From contig JAFUGG010000057.1 in NCBI GenBank assembly GCA_017469525.1, positions 1 to 64,000 on the forward strand: a stretch of DNA of 64,000 nt, in the 5' to 3' direction. A program made the position numbers and the translations under genes. Positions 53,548 to 63,167 of this stretch are shown here, piece by piece (positions within the stretch are counted from its first letter, which is position 1; the number at the start of each line of letters is the position of its first letter). The stretch is from Bacteroidaceae bacterium (GTDB taxonomy: Bacteria > Bacteroidota > Bacteroidia > Bacteroidales > Bacteroidaceae). A model generated the notes under the pieces. The model was not told where the DNA came from. It made no database searches and saw only the letters and a program-made list of their open reading frames with translations.

Positions 53548-53626
53548 GACCCTCCTTAAAGGGACAGATTCCTCTAAATCTCCCCATGGGAGACTTTTTC
53601 CCTTTAAGGGAGAGTTGGGGAGGGCC
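53548..53626. repeat. Palindromic element directly after the symporter stop codon
   Basis: GACCCTCCTTAAAGGG on the left and CCCTTTAAGGGAGAGTTGGG on the right form an imperfect inverted repeat with a central CTCCCCATGGGAGA hairpin. It ends 1 nt before the - strand stop codon of the symporter gene and may act as its terminator. Confidence 0.75.
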
Positions 53627-53627
53627 T

Positions 53628-55058
53628 TCATCGCCAGCCTTCCAGGTCGGCCTCGGGGAAGAGGTCGGGGTTGAAGACCGGCTGCTTGCCTTGCCTTCGT
53701 TGCTCCTTGAAGTCTTTCAGCAGACGGAAGGCATAGCGGCTCAGCATCATGACAGCCACGAGGTTGAGGATGGTCATCAGTGCCATGGCGAGGTCCACGA
53801 AGCTCCATGCCTGTTGCAACGACATGAAGCCACCCATCAACACTACGACGCCGCCCAGGCAGCGGAACAGCGCCACTGCCCACGACTTGTTGCAGATGTA
53901 GCGGACGTTCGTCTCGCCGTAGAAGTAGTTGGCAATGATGGTGGAGTAGGCAAAGAGGAAGATGGCAGCCGTGAGGAACCAGCCTCCGAAGTGTCCCAAG
54001 TGATGGTTCATGGCATGATGTGTCAGGATGATGCCGTCGGAGCCTTCCGTGTAGAGGCCACTCAGCAGGATGATAATGGCGGTGCAGGTGCAGATGACGA
54101 GCGTGTCGACAAAGACGCCGAGGCTCTGCAGCAGGCCTTGATAGACGGGATGCGGTATGGTGGCCGTGGCAGCAGCATTGGGGGCACTGCCCTCGCCTGC
54201 TTCGTTCGAGAAGAGGCCGCGCTTCACGCCTTGCATCACGGCGATGCCCACAGCTCCACCAGCCGCTTGTTCCCATCCGAAAGCACTTCTGACGATGAGG
54301 CTCAGCATGGAAGGTATCTGCGAGAAGTTCATGATGAGAATGTAGAGAGCCAGCAGGATGTAGCCCAGTGCCATGAACGGAACCACCATCGCGCAGAAGC
54401 GTGCAATGCGGTGGATGCCTCCGAAGATGATGGCAAGCGTCAGCACCGTCACCACGACGGCAACGTATTCGCTGGGCACGACGAATGCCTCGCTGATGGC
54501 ATCGCATAGCGTGTTGCTTTGCACAATCTGGTTTGTCAGTCCGAAGCCGTAGATGATGAATACGGCAAAGACAATGCCCATCCACGGCCGCCGCAAGCCG
54601 TACTTCATGTAGTAGGCAGGCCCGCCGTAGAAGCTCTCACGCCCTTTCTGCTTGAAGAGCTGCGCCAGCGTCGCCTCCATGAAGGCTGTCGATGCCCCCA
54701 GCAAAGCCATCACCCACATCCAGAACACGGCTCCCGGTCCGCCCACAAAGATAGCGCTTGCCACGCCCGCCAGGTTGCCCGTTCCCACTCTCGACGACAG
54801 GCTTATGGCAAAGGCTTGGAAGGAGGAGATGGCCTCACCCCCGGCCCCTCTCCTGCGGGAGAGGGGAGAATCTTCCGAAGTGACGTTGTTCCCCTTTCCT
54901 GCATGAGAGGGGTTAGGGGTAAGGCCCTTCAGCATCGTGGGCAACATCGTGAACTGCACGCCACGAAGGTTCCAAGTGAAATAAAGGGCACAGCCCACAA
55001 GCATCGTGATGACGACGTATGTCCAAAGCCAATCGCTCAACGCATTGAAGAATTCCAT
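53628..55058 (-). CDS. AgcS-type sodium:amino-acid symporter with in-frame insert (476 aa)
   Basis: This is a sodium-coupled carrier for alanine or glycine. Family blocks are intact: SSFQAFAISLSSRVGTGNLAGVA, GGPGAVFWMWVMALLGAST, FYGGPAYYMKYGL, and NEAGEGSAPNAAATATI. About ten membrane helices are visible. Residues about 45-75 (LTPNPSHAGKGNNVTSEDSP, then LSRRRGAGGEA) do not belong to the family and are encoded by a palindromic element (54834-54923), placed in the loop just before the conserved FQAFAISLSSRVG. It seems to be monocistronic, with a TACCTTTGC promoter at 55078. Confidence 0.93.
   Translation of the reverse strand: MEFFNALSDWLWTYVVITMLVGCALYFTWNLRGVQFTMLPTMLKGLTPNPSHAGKGNNVTSEDSPLSRRRGAGGEAISSFQAFAISLSSRVGTGNLAGVASAIFVGGPGAVFWMWVMALLGASTAFMEATLAQLFKQKGRESFYGGPAYYMKYGLRRPWMGIVFAVFIIYGFGLTNQIVQSNTLCDAISEAFVVPSEYVAVVVTVLTLAIIFGGIHRIARFCAMVVPFMALGYILLALYILIMNFSQIPSMLSLIVRSAFGWEQAAGGAVGIAVMQGVKRGLFSNEAGEGSAPNAAATATIPHPVYQGLLQSLGVFVDTLVICTCTAIIILLSGLYTEGSDGIILTHHAMNHHLGHFGGWFLTAAIFLFAYSTIIANYFYGETNVRYICNKSWAVALFRCLGGVVVLMGGFMSLQQAWSFVDLAMALMTILNLVAVMMLSRYAFRLLKDFKEQRRQGKQPVFNPDLFPEADLEGWR
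54834..54923. repeat. In-frame palindromic element inside the symporter gene
   Basis: CCTCACCCCCGGCCCCTCTC (54834) and an inverted GAGAGGGGTTAGGGGTAAGG arm (to 54923) flank a short spacer; the left arm carries CTCTCCT-GC-GGGAGAG. The length keeps the reading frame. Confidence 0.85.
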
Positions 55059-55077
55059 GTCTTACAGTTTTCTGGGT

Positions 55078-55123
55078 GCAAAGGTACGAAAAAAAGTTGA
55101 GAGTTGAAAGTTGAAAGTTGAAG
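55078..55123 (-). promoter_or_regulatory. Symporter promoter with upstream GTTGAAA heptads
   Basis: On the - strand TACCTTTGC (55078-55086) lies 19 nt before the ATG at 55058. Immediately upstream is a GTTGAAA-type repeat with 7-bp period (55096-55123), the same arrangement as at 47940-47984, although here the box reads TTTC rather than TTTG. Confidence 0.65.
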
Positions 55124-55220
55124 ATTAGGAACGCGGACGTCTCGTCCCCTGCCCACGAGGGGAAAAGTTGGCAGAATGTTTTGGACTGATGGGTTATTCC
55201 CCTATAGGGCGTTTGCAAAG

Positions 55221-55396
55221 GCATTATAGTTCCTTGGCCGAGGTATTAGCATTCATGGCTCAAAGTATTAGCATTCATGGCTCAAAGAATTAGCATTCCT
55301 TTTGGGACGAAGAGGTATACCTTTTGTGTCGAAGAGGTATACCTTTTGTGTCGAAGAGGTATACCTTTTGTGTCAAAGAGGTATACCTTGTGCAGA
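55221..55396. repeat. Eight-unit 22-bp array that changes sequence type without losing register
   Basis: Eight contiguous 22-bp units start at 55221, 55243, 55265, 55287, 55309, 55331, 55353 and 55375. Units 2-3 are identical (core TATTAGCATTCATGGC), unit 4 is a hybrid (AATTAGCATTCCTTTTG), units 5-7 are identical (core AGAGGTATACCTTTTGTG) and unit 8 is a variant. Unit 1 is diverged but in phase. The gap 55124-55220 upstream and 55397-55467 downstream shows nothing else. Confidence 0.93.
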
Positions 55397-55467
55397 AGTC
55401 GATATTTGCCATTAGTTGTTAGGTTTTTACAACTTTTAGCAGACGCCAATAAAAGGAAATAGACAAG

Positions 55468-55506
55468 GAAAGCCGCTCTGTGCATCACAGGACGGCTTTC
55501 TTTTTT
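55468..55506. terminator. Hairpin downstream of the PEP-synthase-like gene
   Basis: GAAAGCCG (55468-55475) pairs with CGGCTTTC (55493-55500), with an inner CTGTG/CACAG stem. The T-run follows on the + strand side (55501-55506), so it would terminate + strand transcription across the 22-bp array best, and the - strand gene ending at 55541 less well. Confidence 0.65.
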
Positions 55507-55540
55507 GGTATCAGACAGCCTCAGGAGTCATCTGTCTTCT

Positions 55541-58492
55541 TCATTTTCCACTTTGCAGTACCACGGCTTCCTTCTTGCAGCCATCGACCTTGATGGTCAG
55601 GGGGTCTGGCAGGCGTACGTGGCGTACGTGCTCGGTCTCCCCGACGGCAGGCAGTGCATCGAGGACCTCCTGTCGGTAGATGCCATCGCCTCGGAAGGCG
55701 TTGATGGTCAAGTAGCAGACGCCAAGCGAGGTGAGGTTCTGGAAGAAGTGCGTGCCTTGGCTGGGGTCCACTTGGAAGCTGTCCAGCCCTGCCTCCACGA
55801 TGATTTGGGCAGCACTGATGTGGCTCCACTTGACAGGTATGCCGAGCCAAGGGTCGCTGCTTCCCCAACGGCCGGGGCCGATGAGCAAAAAGCCTCCCCC
55901 CTGCGGGGCTTCCAGAAACCTTCGGTTAATCCTCTCTATCTCTTCGGCAATGGCGGGATTGTTCCCAGGCGTGTAGCCTTCTGTCTTGACATAGACGATG
56001 TCCTGTATGTCGGTGTAGATGCCGTGACCGATGGCTTGGTGCGAACGCAGGAGGCAGTCGTCGTCGGGAATGGCAGTGAGGTCTTCGTCGAGCTCCATGC
56101 GGTTGTCCACCATCGGGCGTATCTGCAAGAGGCGGAACTCGCCGGTGCGGTCGGCATGAAGGTTGACGGCAAACTCTATCTCGACGGGACGTTTCATCTC
56201 TTCCTGACCATACTTCAAGACCTTCTGCATCAGCTCGGGCAAAGGGAAGATGCCGTTCTGCAGGACGCCTGCGAAGGAGATGATCTTGCGGTTGCGTCCT
56301 TCGTAGAAGCCATCATAGATGCACTGGTCCATAGGGTCGTAGGTGGAGCATATCCATTGCAACGTGCCGTCCTGCTCTGCCTCACGGACAGGCACCTTGA
56401 TGAGGTTGAAGCCATCGTTGACGCTCATCTCACCTGCCTCATCTGAACTCTCAGCCCGAAGCGCGAGGAAGTGCGTCTGTGTGTCGCGTAGGGCAATCTC
56501 CATCTCGCTCATCTGCAAGACCTGATGCGGATGGGCTGGGCAGACGCGGAGGCTTGTGCCGCCGTCCACGATATACTTGCCGAGACCCATTGCCAGCGAG
56601 ACGGTTCCCTCCTCGGCCTTCTCGTCGCCGATGGGGTAGTAGTTGATGCTGCGAGCCACACCGCTGATGACGGGATAGAACCTGCCGTTGTGTTCTTTGC
56701 CCACCACTTCCTGCAGGATGACTGCCATCTTCTCCTGGTCGATGACGTTGCTGGTGGCTGTCATGTAGTCCTTGCTGCTGCGGTAGAAGACGCTGGCATA
56801 GACGGCCTTGATGGCTTCGGAGAGCATCGACAGACGCTCGTAGCGGTCGCGTGCCGAGGGTATCATGTAGGTGCTGTAGACGCCTGCAAAGGGTTGGTAG
56901 TGCGAGTCCTCGAGCAGACTGCTGGAGCGAATGGCGATGGGTCCGTCCACGACGTCAAGGAAAGCCTCCAGGTCGCCGACGAGCCTCATGGGAAGTCGTC
57001 CGCGGAGGAAGTGAGCGAGGATTTCCTCGTCGGGAATGTCGCTGAGTGCCAACTGGTAGAGGTCGTTGGTGTCCATGAACTCGTCGAAGATGTCGGTACA
57101 GAGCACGACGGTCTTTGGGATGCTGACGGTGACGCCTTCCCGCTCGTTGAGGTCGGTGTGCCGTCCCAGCAGGTGGTCGATGAAGGCAAGGCCGCGGCCT
57201 TTGCCTCCCAGACTGCCTTCGCCGATACGGGCAAAGTTGCTGTACTGGTCGAAGCGCTCTCGTTGGAAGACTGCCACGACGCCTTGGTTCTTCATCCTTC
57301 GGTAGGCGACGATGGCGTCGAGGATGATGGCACGGTGAGCGTCAATGTCCTGCAAACTCTCCCAGGTGATGCCCTTCAGGAACTCCGAGATGGGGAAGAG
57401 GGCACGCGAGGCGAGCCAGCGGCTGACGTTGTTGTGCGAGATATGATAGAGCAGGCTTCGCGAGGGCAGCGTCATGATGTTGTCCTGCAGGTCCTTCAGG
57501 TTGTGGAGCCGTGCCACCTCCTGCATCGTGTCGGGGTCGCGGAAGATGAAGTCGCCGAAGCCGAAATAGTCGCGCAGATGGTCGCGCAGGTCAACGCCTA
57601 TCTTCTTGGAGTTCTTGTCGATGAAGCTGGCATGACATTCCTTTGCAAGCCTTGCCTTGTCTGATTCGCTGGAGTCGAGGATGAGGGGGACGTAAGGGTC
57701 GTGGGCTCGGATGGCACTGAGCAGCTTGAAGCCTGCCTCCTCGTCCTTCTCACCACCGGGCATCATGGGGAAGCGGCAGTCGCTGATGACGCCCAAAGTG
57801 TTGTCGGCAAAGCGGTTGTAGAGCAGCCATGCCTCCTCGTAGTTGCGTGCCAGCACAATCTTGGGACGTCCTCGCATCCGCAGCATCTCGAGGCTCGTGT
57901 TGAGGGCTTCCGTGGCAAACTCAAGGCTCTGTTGCAGCACGAACTTGTAGAGCGTGGGCAAGATGCTGGAGTAGAAGCGGATGCTGTCCTCCACGACGAG
58001 CAGCATCTGCACGCCGGCCGACCGTATGTCGTGCTCCAGGTTCATGCGGTCCTCCATGAGCTTGATGATGGAGAGCAGCAGTTCCGTGTTGCCAAGCCAG
58101 CAGAAGACGTACTCGAAGATGCTCAGGTCCTCGTTCTGCATACGACGTGTGATGCCGTGGCTGAAGGGCGTCAGCACGACGATAGGGATGGTGGGGTAGT
58201 CGAGCTTGATGTCTCGGGCGATGTCGAAGACCGAGTTGTCCTCGGCAGCAGGCATACAGATGACGAGGTTGATTTGTCCGCCGGCCATCGTCTCCTTGGC
58301 TTCCTCGCGGCTGTGTACTTGCAGGAAGCGTGGCGGGAAGCGAAGTCCCAGCCGGGCATACTCCGAGAATATCTTCTCGTCCACTCGTCCGTCGTCCTCC
58401 AGCATGAAGGCATCGTAGGGATTGGCAATGAGCAGGACGTTGTAGACACGGTTGAGCATCAAGTCCACGAAGGAGGTATCTTTCAGCGTCAT
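55541..58492 (-). CDS. PEP-synthase-like (PPDK N-terminal domain) protein with receiver-like N-terminus (983 aa)
   Basis: Residues about 15-140 and 160-310 resemble response-regulator receiver folds (VYNVLLIANPYDAFMLEDDG and MLLVVEDSIRFYSSILPTLY). About 400-800 match the nucleotide-binding part of PEP synthase/pyruvate phosphate dikinase (FARIGEGSLGGKGRGLAFID, GPIAIRSSSLLEDSHYQPFA, VILQEVVGKEH, VEIEFAVNLH). The phospho-histidine motif and the PEP-binding barrel of the full enzymes are absent, so it cannot be an ordinary PEP synthase; phosphotransfer to a protein or sugar, or a regulatory role, is possible. It starts 53 nt after the efflux channel gene and may be read from the same transcript. 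Confidence 0.82.
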   Translation of the reverse strand: MTLKDTSFVDLMLNRVYNVLLIANPYDAFMLEDDGRVDEKIFSEYARLGLRFPPRFLQVHSREEAKETMAGGQINLVICMPAAEDNSVFDIARDIKLDYPTIPIVVLTPFSHGITRRMQNEDLSIFEYVFCWLGNTELLLSIIKLMEDRMNLEHDIRSAGVQMLLVVEDSIRFYSSILPTLYKFVLQQSLEFATEALNTSLEMLRMRGRPKIVLARNYEEAWLLYNRFADNTLGVISDCRFPMMPGGEKDEEAGFKLLSAIRAHDPYVPLILDSSESDKARLAKECHASFIDKNSKKIGVDLRDHLRDYFGFGDFIFRDPDTMQEVARLHNLKDLQDNIMTLPSRSLLYHISHNNVSRWLASRALFPISEFLKGITWESLQDIDAHRAIILDAIVAYRRMKNQGVVAVFQRERFDQYSNFARIGEGSLGGKGRGLAFIDHLLGRHTDLNEREGVTVSIPKTVVLCTDIFDEFMDTNDLYQLALSDIPDEEILAHFLRGRLPMRLVGDLEAFLDVVDGPIAIRSSSLLEDSHYQPFAGVYSTYMIPSARDRYERLSMLSEAIKAVYASVFYRSSKDYMTATSNVIDQEKMAVILQEVVGKEHNGRFYPVISGVARSINYYPIGDEKAEEGTVSLAMGLGKYIVDGGTSLRVCPAHPHQVLQMSEMEIALRDTQTHFLALRAESSDEAGEMSVNDGFNLIKVPVREAEQDGTLQWICSTYDPMDQCIYDGFYEGRNRKIISFAGVLQNGIFPLPELMQKVLKYGQEEMKRPVEIEFAVNLHADRTGEFRLLQIRPMVDNRMELDEDLTAIPDDDCLLRSHQAIGHGIYTDIQDIVYVKTEGYTPGNNPAIAEEIERINRRFLEAPQGGGFLLIGPGRWGSSDPWLGIPVKWSHISAAQIIVEAGLDSFQVDPSQGTHFFQNLTSLGVCYLTINAFRGDGIYRQEVLDALPAVGETEHVRHVRLPDPLTIKVDGCKKEAVVLQSGK

Positions 58493-58545
58493 CGAGCTTA
58501 TTTACGATTTAATGATTTACGATTTACTATTAGTCAGCACAAACA

Positions 58546-59913
58546 TCACTTTGCACCGCCTCCCAATGCGATGTAGAGAGCGATGACAGCTTCACATCCA
58601 TCATACATGTTCATCGCCTCGCTGAGTTGGGCACGGAGCAAAGATTCCTGAGCTGTGAGCACTTCCAGATAGCTGGCCTTGCCATTGTCCATCAGTTCGT
58701 GGGTGCCTGTATAAGCCTCATGCAACACATCAACCTGATGATGATAATATCCGTGCTTCTCGACGGAGGCCTGATAGTCGGCAAGCGCTTCGTTCACTTC
58801 GTTGCCGGCATCGATAACGGTTTGCACATAGTTACGCTTCATGTCTTCCTGCTCCAACTTGGCAATCTTTAGGTTTGCCTTCAGCTTTCCCTGCGAGAAG
58901 ATGGGCTGCACGAGCTGTCCCATTGCATTGAGTAGGAGGCTTCCCGGATTGAGGATTGCGCCGCCGCCATTGTTTGTCCAGCCAACTAATCCTGACAGCG
59001 TAATTGTGGGGAAGAAGGCGGAACGGGCAACTTGTGTGTTGTAGAAGGCCTCTTCCATGAAGTGGTTTGCCATGCGGATGTCGGGTCGGTTCTCCAGCAG
59101 GCTGGCTGACACACCGTTCACCAGCTTTTGCGACAGCGCATACGTGCCCCACTTGCTCCGTTCTATATGCTGGGGCGAAATGGCCAGAAGACGACAGATG
59201 GCATTCTCTACGCTTTGGATGTGGCGTCGTGTATCGACTATCTGTGTCTTGACATCAAGCCATGATGCTTCCATCTGGTTGACTGCAGTCGAATACGACT
59301 TGCCGTTCTCCCAGAGTGACCTTTGTGTGTCAAGCGATGCACTCCAGAGGTTGTCTGTCTGCATAAGGATTTCCAACTGTCTGTCGAGCACCTGCAAAAG
59401 GCTGTACTGCTGGCTGATGGTGCTGACGAGATTCGAGCGAACGATATCCTCGTAGCATTGCGTTTGCAGCACTACTGCGTTTGCAGCACGCTTCTTGTTT
59501 GTTATGGAGCCGAATGCCTCCACTTCCCAGTTTATCTGCAATGGCAGAGAATAACCCTTGGATGCCTTGCTGTAATCAAAGCTTGATATGGTTCCCTGCG
59601 GCGCAAAACTGAGCGAAGGCAGGTAGGCAAGCTTGGCTGCTTTCAGCGAAGCTTCGCTTTGCTCCACAGCAATGCGGGCAGAGGCGAGGTCGGTATTGTT
59701 GGCCAGCACCTGCTCGATGAGCTTTTGCAACAGCGGGTCGGTAAAGAACTCTCGCCACGAGAGAGGTGCCTGGGCAGACGCAGCACTCTGGACGCCAATG
59801 ACGTCAGCAGGGATTTCATTCTTCTGTTCGTACTTCTTATATAAGCCGCAGCTTGTGAGCGTCAGACTCATGGCTGCAACGATGATGATATTCTTTGTCT
59901 TCATTTCTTTCAT
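58546..59913 (-). CDS. Outer-membrane efflux channel, OprM/TolC family lipoprotein (455 aa)
   Basis: This is the outer-membrane duct of the tripartite efflux system encoded with the pump and adaptor just upstream. The lipoprotein signal is MKTKNIIIVAAMSLTLTSCG. Two OEP repeats are visible: long helices (NTDLASARIAVEQSEASLKA, then LVSTISQQYSLLQVLDRQLE in repeat one; YNTQVARSAFFPTITLSGLV, then YVQTVIDAGNEVNEALADYQ in repeat two). The length is normal. Two Met codons, three apart, are possible starts (59913 or 59904). It lies 43 nt after the pump stop. Confidence 0.94.
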   Translation of the reverse strand: MKEMKTKNIIIVAAMSLTLTSCGLYKKYEQKNEIPADVIGVQSAASAQAPLSWREFFTDPLLQKLIEQVLANNTDLASARIAVEQSEASLKAAKLAYLPSLSFAPQGTISSFDYSKASKGYSLPLQINWEVEAFGSITNKKRAANAVVLQTQCYEDIVRSNLVSTISQQYSLLQVLDRQLEILMQTDNLWSASLDTQRSLWENGKSYSTAVNQMEASWLDVKTQIVDTRRHIQSVENAICRLLAISPQHIERSKWGTYALSQKLVNGVSASLLENRPDIRMANHFMEEAFYNTQVARSAFFPTITLSGLVGWTNNGGGAILNPGSLLLNAMGQLVQPIFSQGKLKANLKIAKLEQEDMKRNYVQTVIDAGNEVNEALADYQASVEKHGYYHHQVDVLHEAYTGTHELMDNGKASYLEVLTAQESLLRAQLSEAMNMYDGCEAVIALYIALGGGAK

Positions 59914-59956
59914 CCTTTCGGTATGACGTTATTACGTTATAGCGAGTTCATGTTTC

Positions 59957-62900
59957 TTAATCTTTCTTTCCTCCTCCTTGGAACCTCTCATGCAACTTCT
60001 GGAACACGATGAAGAAGGCAGGCACCACGAAGAGCAGAGCGATAGTGCCGATGCTCATACCGCCGATGACACCGACGGCAAGGGCTCGGTTGCCGTTGGC
60101 TCCTGCACCGCCTTCAATGACGAGGGGTATCATACCGATAATCATCGTGAGCACTGTCATCAAGATGGGACGCAGACGCTCCTGACAGGCAGCGAATGCT
60201 GCTTCTGGGATGCTCATGCCTTGGGCACGACGTTCGGAGGCAAACTCGGTAATCAGGATGGCCGTCTTCGCAAGCAAGCCAATCAGCATGATGACACCCG
60301 TCTGCAGGTAGATGTTGTTGTCCATACCCGGTATTTGCTGCGAATAGCCTAAGTAGGCGAATGCGAAAGCACCCATCAGACCGAATGGCACGCTGAACAA
60401 CACAGCCCAAGGTGTGAACCAGGAATTGTAGAGCGAAGCCAGGATGAGATAGATGAGGATGGCGCAGATGACGTAGATAAGGGCTGTGGCATTGGAGCCG
60501 GAAGCCTCCTGCAGCTCACGCGACATACCGCTGTACTCGTAGGTGGCGGTGGCAGGCATCTCTTCCCTGAACACCTCTTCGATAGCTCTTTGCGCGTCAC
60601 CTTCGGTGTAACCGCCACCAGGCGTTACAGAGCATGTGATACTCTGGAACAGGTTGAAGTGCTCAATGTTTGCCGGACCGACAATCTCCTTCAGGCTGAC
60701 GAATTCGGAGATGGGTGCCATCTTTCCGCCCTTCACCTGCACGAAGATATTGTTGAGTGCCGACGGGTCGAGGCGATACTCTGGCGAGGCAGCGGCCATG
60801 ATGCGATAGACCTTGCCGAACTGATTGAAGTTGCCAACATAGGCACCGCCACAGAAAGCACCAAGTGTGTTGAGCACGTCAGCTGGTGAAACACCTGCGC
60901 GGTCGCACTGGGCAGGATCGACGCCGACCTGATACTTCGGGTAGCGCTCGGAATAAGTGGACATGGCAAAGGCAATCTCCGGACGTTCATTCAGTTTGGC
61001 TATGAAGCGTTCGGTCTGGTGAGCAAACTCAGACAGGTTGCCGTCGGTAGGATCCTCAACAACCAAGGTGACGTCGTTGCTGGTGCCATAACCGGGAATC
61101 TGAGGCATCTGGAAAGGTATAATCAGTATGTTCTTAATGTCCAGCATACATTCATAGGCGAACATATCCTTGACGATGTCAATCTGATGCACTATGCCCG
61201 GACGTTCATCCCAGTTCTTCAGACGTACGACCAATGTGGTGAAGTTGGAACCCTCACCGCCAAACATACCGAAGCCGCAGCAGACGGCGAAGCTCTCCAT
61301 CTCGGGAATCTTCTTTACCTTCTCCTCCACTTGCTTCAGTATCTCACGTGTCTGCTGTAACGTGGTGCCTTCCGGTGTTCGGATTTCGGCCAGGAACACG
61401 CCTTGGTCCTCCTGAGGCACAAGACCCGACGGCAGTTTCTTCATGAAGAACACGAGGAGCAAGGCGGCCACAGCCAGCAAGCCCCACGAAAAGACGGGAC
61501 GCTTGATGAACTTCCGGACAGCACCGCTGTACTTGTTGTAGACGGCGTTATAGCTCACCTCGTAGGCTTTCTTTGTGTAGTAGTTCAGGTTTTTGCCTTC
61601 TTTCTTGCCTTCCGTCACTCTCATCATGATGGCACAGAGGGCAGGGCAAAGCGTCAGGGCCGATACGCACGACAGACCGACGGACGAGGCAATCGTTACG
61701 CCGAACTGCGTGAAGAACGTGCCTGATGTGCCTGGCATGAACGTCACGGGGATGAAAACAGCCATGAACACCAGCGTACACGAGACGACAGCTACCGACA
61801 CCTCGTTCATGGCCTGACGCGTGGCTTCACGGGCATCCGTTATGCCATTCTCCATCTTTGCCATGACAGCCTCGACCACAACGATGGCATCGTCCACCAC
61901 CGTACCAATAGCCAGCACGAGGGCGAACAGCGTGAGGATGTTGAGCGAGAAGCCTGCCATCTTGACGATGGCGAAGGTGCCCAGCAGCGAGACGATAATT
62001 GAAATAGAGGGGATAATCGTGGCCTTGAAGTTCTGCAGGAAGAAGTACACCACAAGCACGACAAGAATGATGGCAATGACGAGTGTCTCCACCACGTTGT
62101 GTATGGCAGCGAAGAGGAAGTCGTCGCTCGTCATCATGGTCACAACCTCCAGGCCTGGGGGCATCGTCGGCTTCATGTCATCGAAGGTCTTGTTGATGCG
62201 TGCATTCACCTCGGTGGCGTTGGCACCCGGTGCCTGGAACACCATGAAGAGGGCACCTGGTTTGTCCTGGATGTTCGAGGTGTAGTTGTAGCTCATGGCA
62301 CCTATCTCCACGTCGGCCACGTCGCTCAGGTGCAGCATGTGACCACCGTCGCTTGTGCGCAGCACGATGTCGTTGAACTCCTCAACACTCTTCAGTGTTC
62401 CCTTGTACTCCATCGAGTACTGGTAGGAGTTCTTCGACTGCTCGCCCAAAGAACCTGTGGCAGCAACGAAGCTTTGAGTGCCGATGGCGTTGAACACGTC
62501 ATTTGGCGTCAGGCCGTATTGTGCCATCACGTCGGGCTTCATCCAGATGCGCAGGGCGTATGTGTTGCCGAGGCTCTGTACGTTGCCCACGCCGGTGATA
62601 CGCATCAGGCGAGGCTTGATGTTGATGTCGACATAGTTCGAGACGAAGTCCTCATCATATTTGCCGTCGGCACTCTTCACGGCGAATATCTGCAGGATGT
62701 TGCTCTGCTGCTTCATCACCTGCACGCCCACCTTGTTCACGTCGGCAGGCAGCAAGGCTTGTGCTCTGGTCACGCGGTTCTGCACATTCACAGCTGCCAT
62801 GTCGGCATCAACGCCTTGCTTGAAATAGACATTGATGCTGACGTAACCTGTCGATGAGGCCTTCGAGGTCATGTAGGTCATGTCCGTCACGCCGTTGATG

Positions 62901-63106
62901 GCCTCCTCGAGGGGCTGGATGACGGATTTCATCACTGTGTTCTGGTCGGCACCGGTGTAGCTGGTCGAGATGAGGATGGTGGGCGGAGCGATGTCGGGGT
63001 ACTGCTCGACTGACAGCGTGTTCATCGATATGTAGCCCACCAGCGCTATTACAATCGAGATGGCACAGGCCATCACGTATTTGTCAATGAATATGTTGTT
63101 CTTCAT
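59957..63106 (-). CDS. RND multidrug efflux pump, HAE1 type (1049 aa)
   Basis: This is the second AcrB/MexB-like pump of the window. It shows MKNNIFIDKYVMACAISIVI, the porter-domain start YPDIAPPTILISTSYTGA, the paired Asp of the proton relay in GTVVDDAIVVVEAVMA (TM4), the second repeat, and the C-terminal TM bundle (GVIGGMSIGTIALLFVVPAF). Similarity to the pump at 8173 is clear, but the two share neither operon structure nor immediate neighbours. Here the adaptor, pump and channel genes lie in order on one strand. Spacers contain short TTACGTTATGACGTCATTACG-like repeats. Confidence 0.95.
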   Translation of the reverse strand: MKNNIFIDKYVMACAISIVIALVGYISMNTLSVEQYPDIAPPTILISTSYTGADQNTVMKSVIQPLEEAINGVTDMTYMTSKASSTGYVSINVYFKQGVDADMAAVNVQNRVTRAQALLPADVNKVGVQVMKQQSNILQIFAVKSADGKYDEDFVSNYVDINIKPRLMRITGVGNVQSLGNTYALRIWMKPDVMAQYGLTPNDVFNAIGTQSFVAATGSLGEQSKNSYQYSMEYKGTLKSVEEFNDIVLRTSDGGHMLHLSDVADVEIGAMSYNYTSNIQDKPGALFMVFQAPGANATEVNARINKTFDDMKPTMPPGLEVVTMMTSDDFLFAAIHNVVETLVIAIILVVLVVYFFLQNFKATIIPSISIIVSLLGTFAIVKMAGFSLNILTLFALVLAIGTVVDDAIVVVEAVMAKMENGITDAREATRQAMNEVSVAVVSCTLVFMAVFIPVTFMPGTSGTFFTQFGVTIASSVGLSCVSALTLCPALCAIMMRVTEGKKEGKNLNYYTKKAYEVSYNAVYNKYSGAVRKFIKRPVFSWGLLAVAALLLVFFMKKLPSGLVPQEDQGVFLAEIRTPEGTTLQQTREILKQVEEKVKKIPEMESFAVCCGFGMFGGEGSNFTTLVVRLKNWDERPGIVHQIDIVKDMFAYECMLDIKNILIIPFQMPQIPGYGTSNDVTLVVEDPTDGNLSEFAHQTERFIAKLNERPEIAFAMSTYSERYPKYQVGVDPAQCDRAGVSPADVLNTLGAFCGGAYVGNFNQFGKVYRIMAAASPEYRLDPSALNNIFVQVKGGKMAPISEFVSLKEIVGPANIEHFNLFQSITCSVTPGGGYTEGDAQRAIEEVFREEMPATATYEYSGMSRELQEASGSNATALIYVICAILIYLILASLYNSWFTPWAVLFSVPFGLMGAFAFAYLGYSQQIPGMDNNIYLQTGVIMLIGLLAKTAILITEFASERRAQGMSIPEAAFAACQERLRPILMTVLTMIIGMIPLVIEGGAGANGNRALAVGVIGGMSIGTIALLFVVPAFFIVFQKLHERFQGGGKKD

Positions 63107-63167
63107 GTCTTCTTTTTCGTGGTTACGTTATGACGTCATTACGATATTCCGAAGTTGTCAAGTTCTC

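Noticed and set aside
53527..54585. 352-codon frame overlapping the symporter gene on the same strand
   Set aside because: It is a frame-shifted reading of the AgcS gene, rich in His and Arg, without family motifs.
55221..55396. CRISPR array
   Set aside because: Units are contiguous 22-mers with no spacers, and no cas genes are in the window. The same applies to the other 22-bp arrays.
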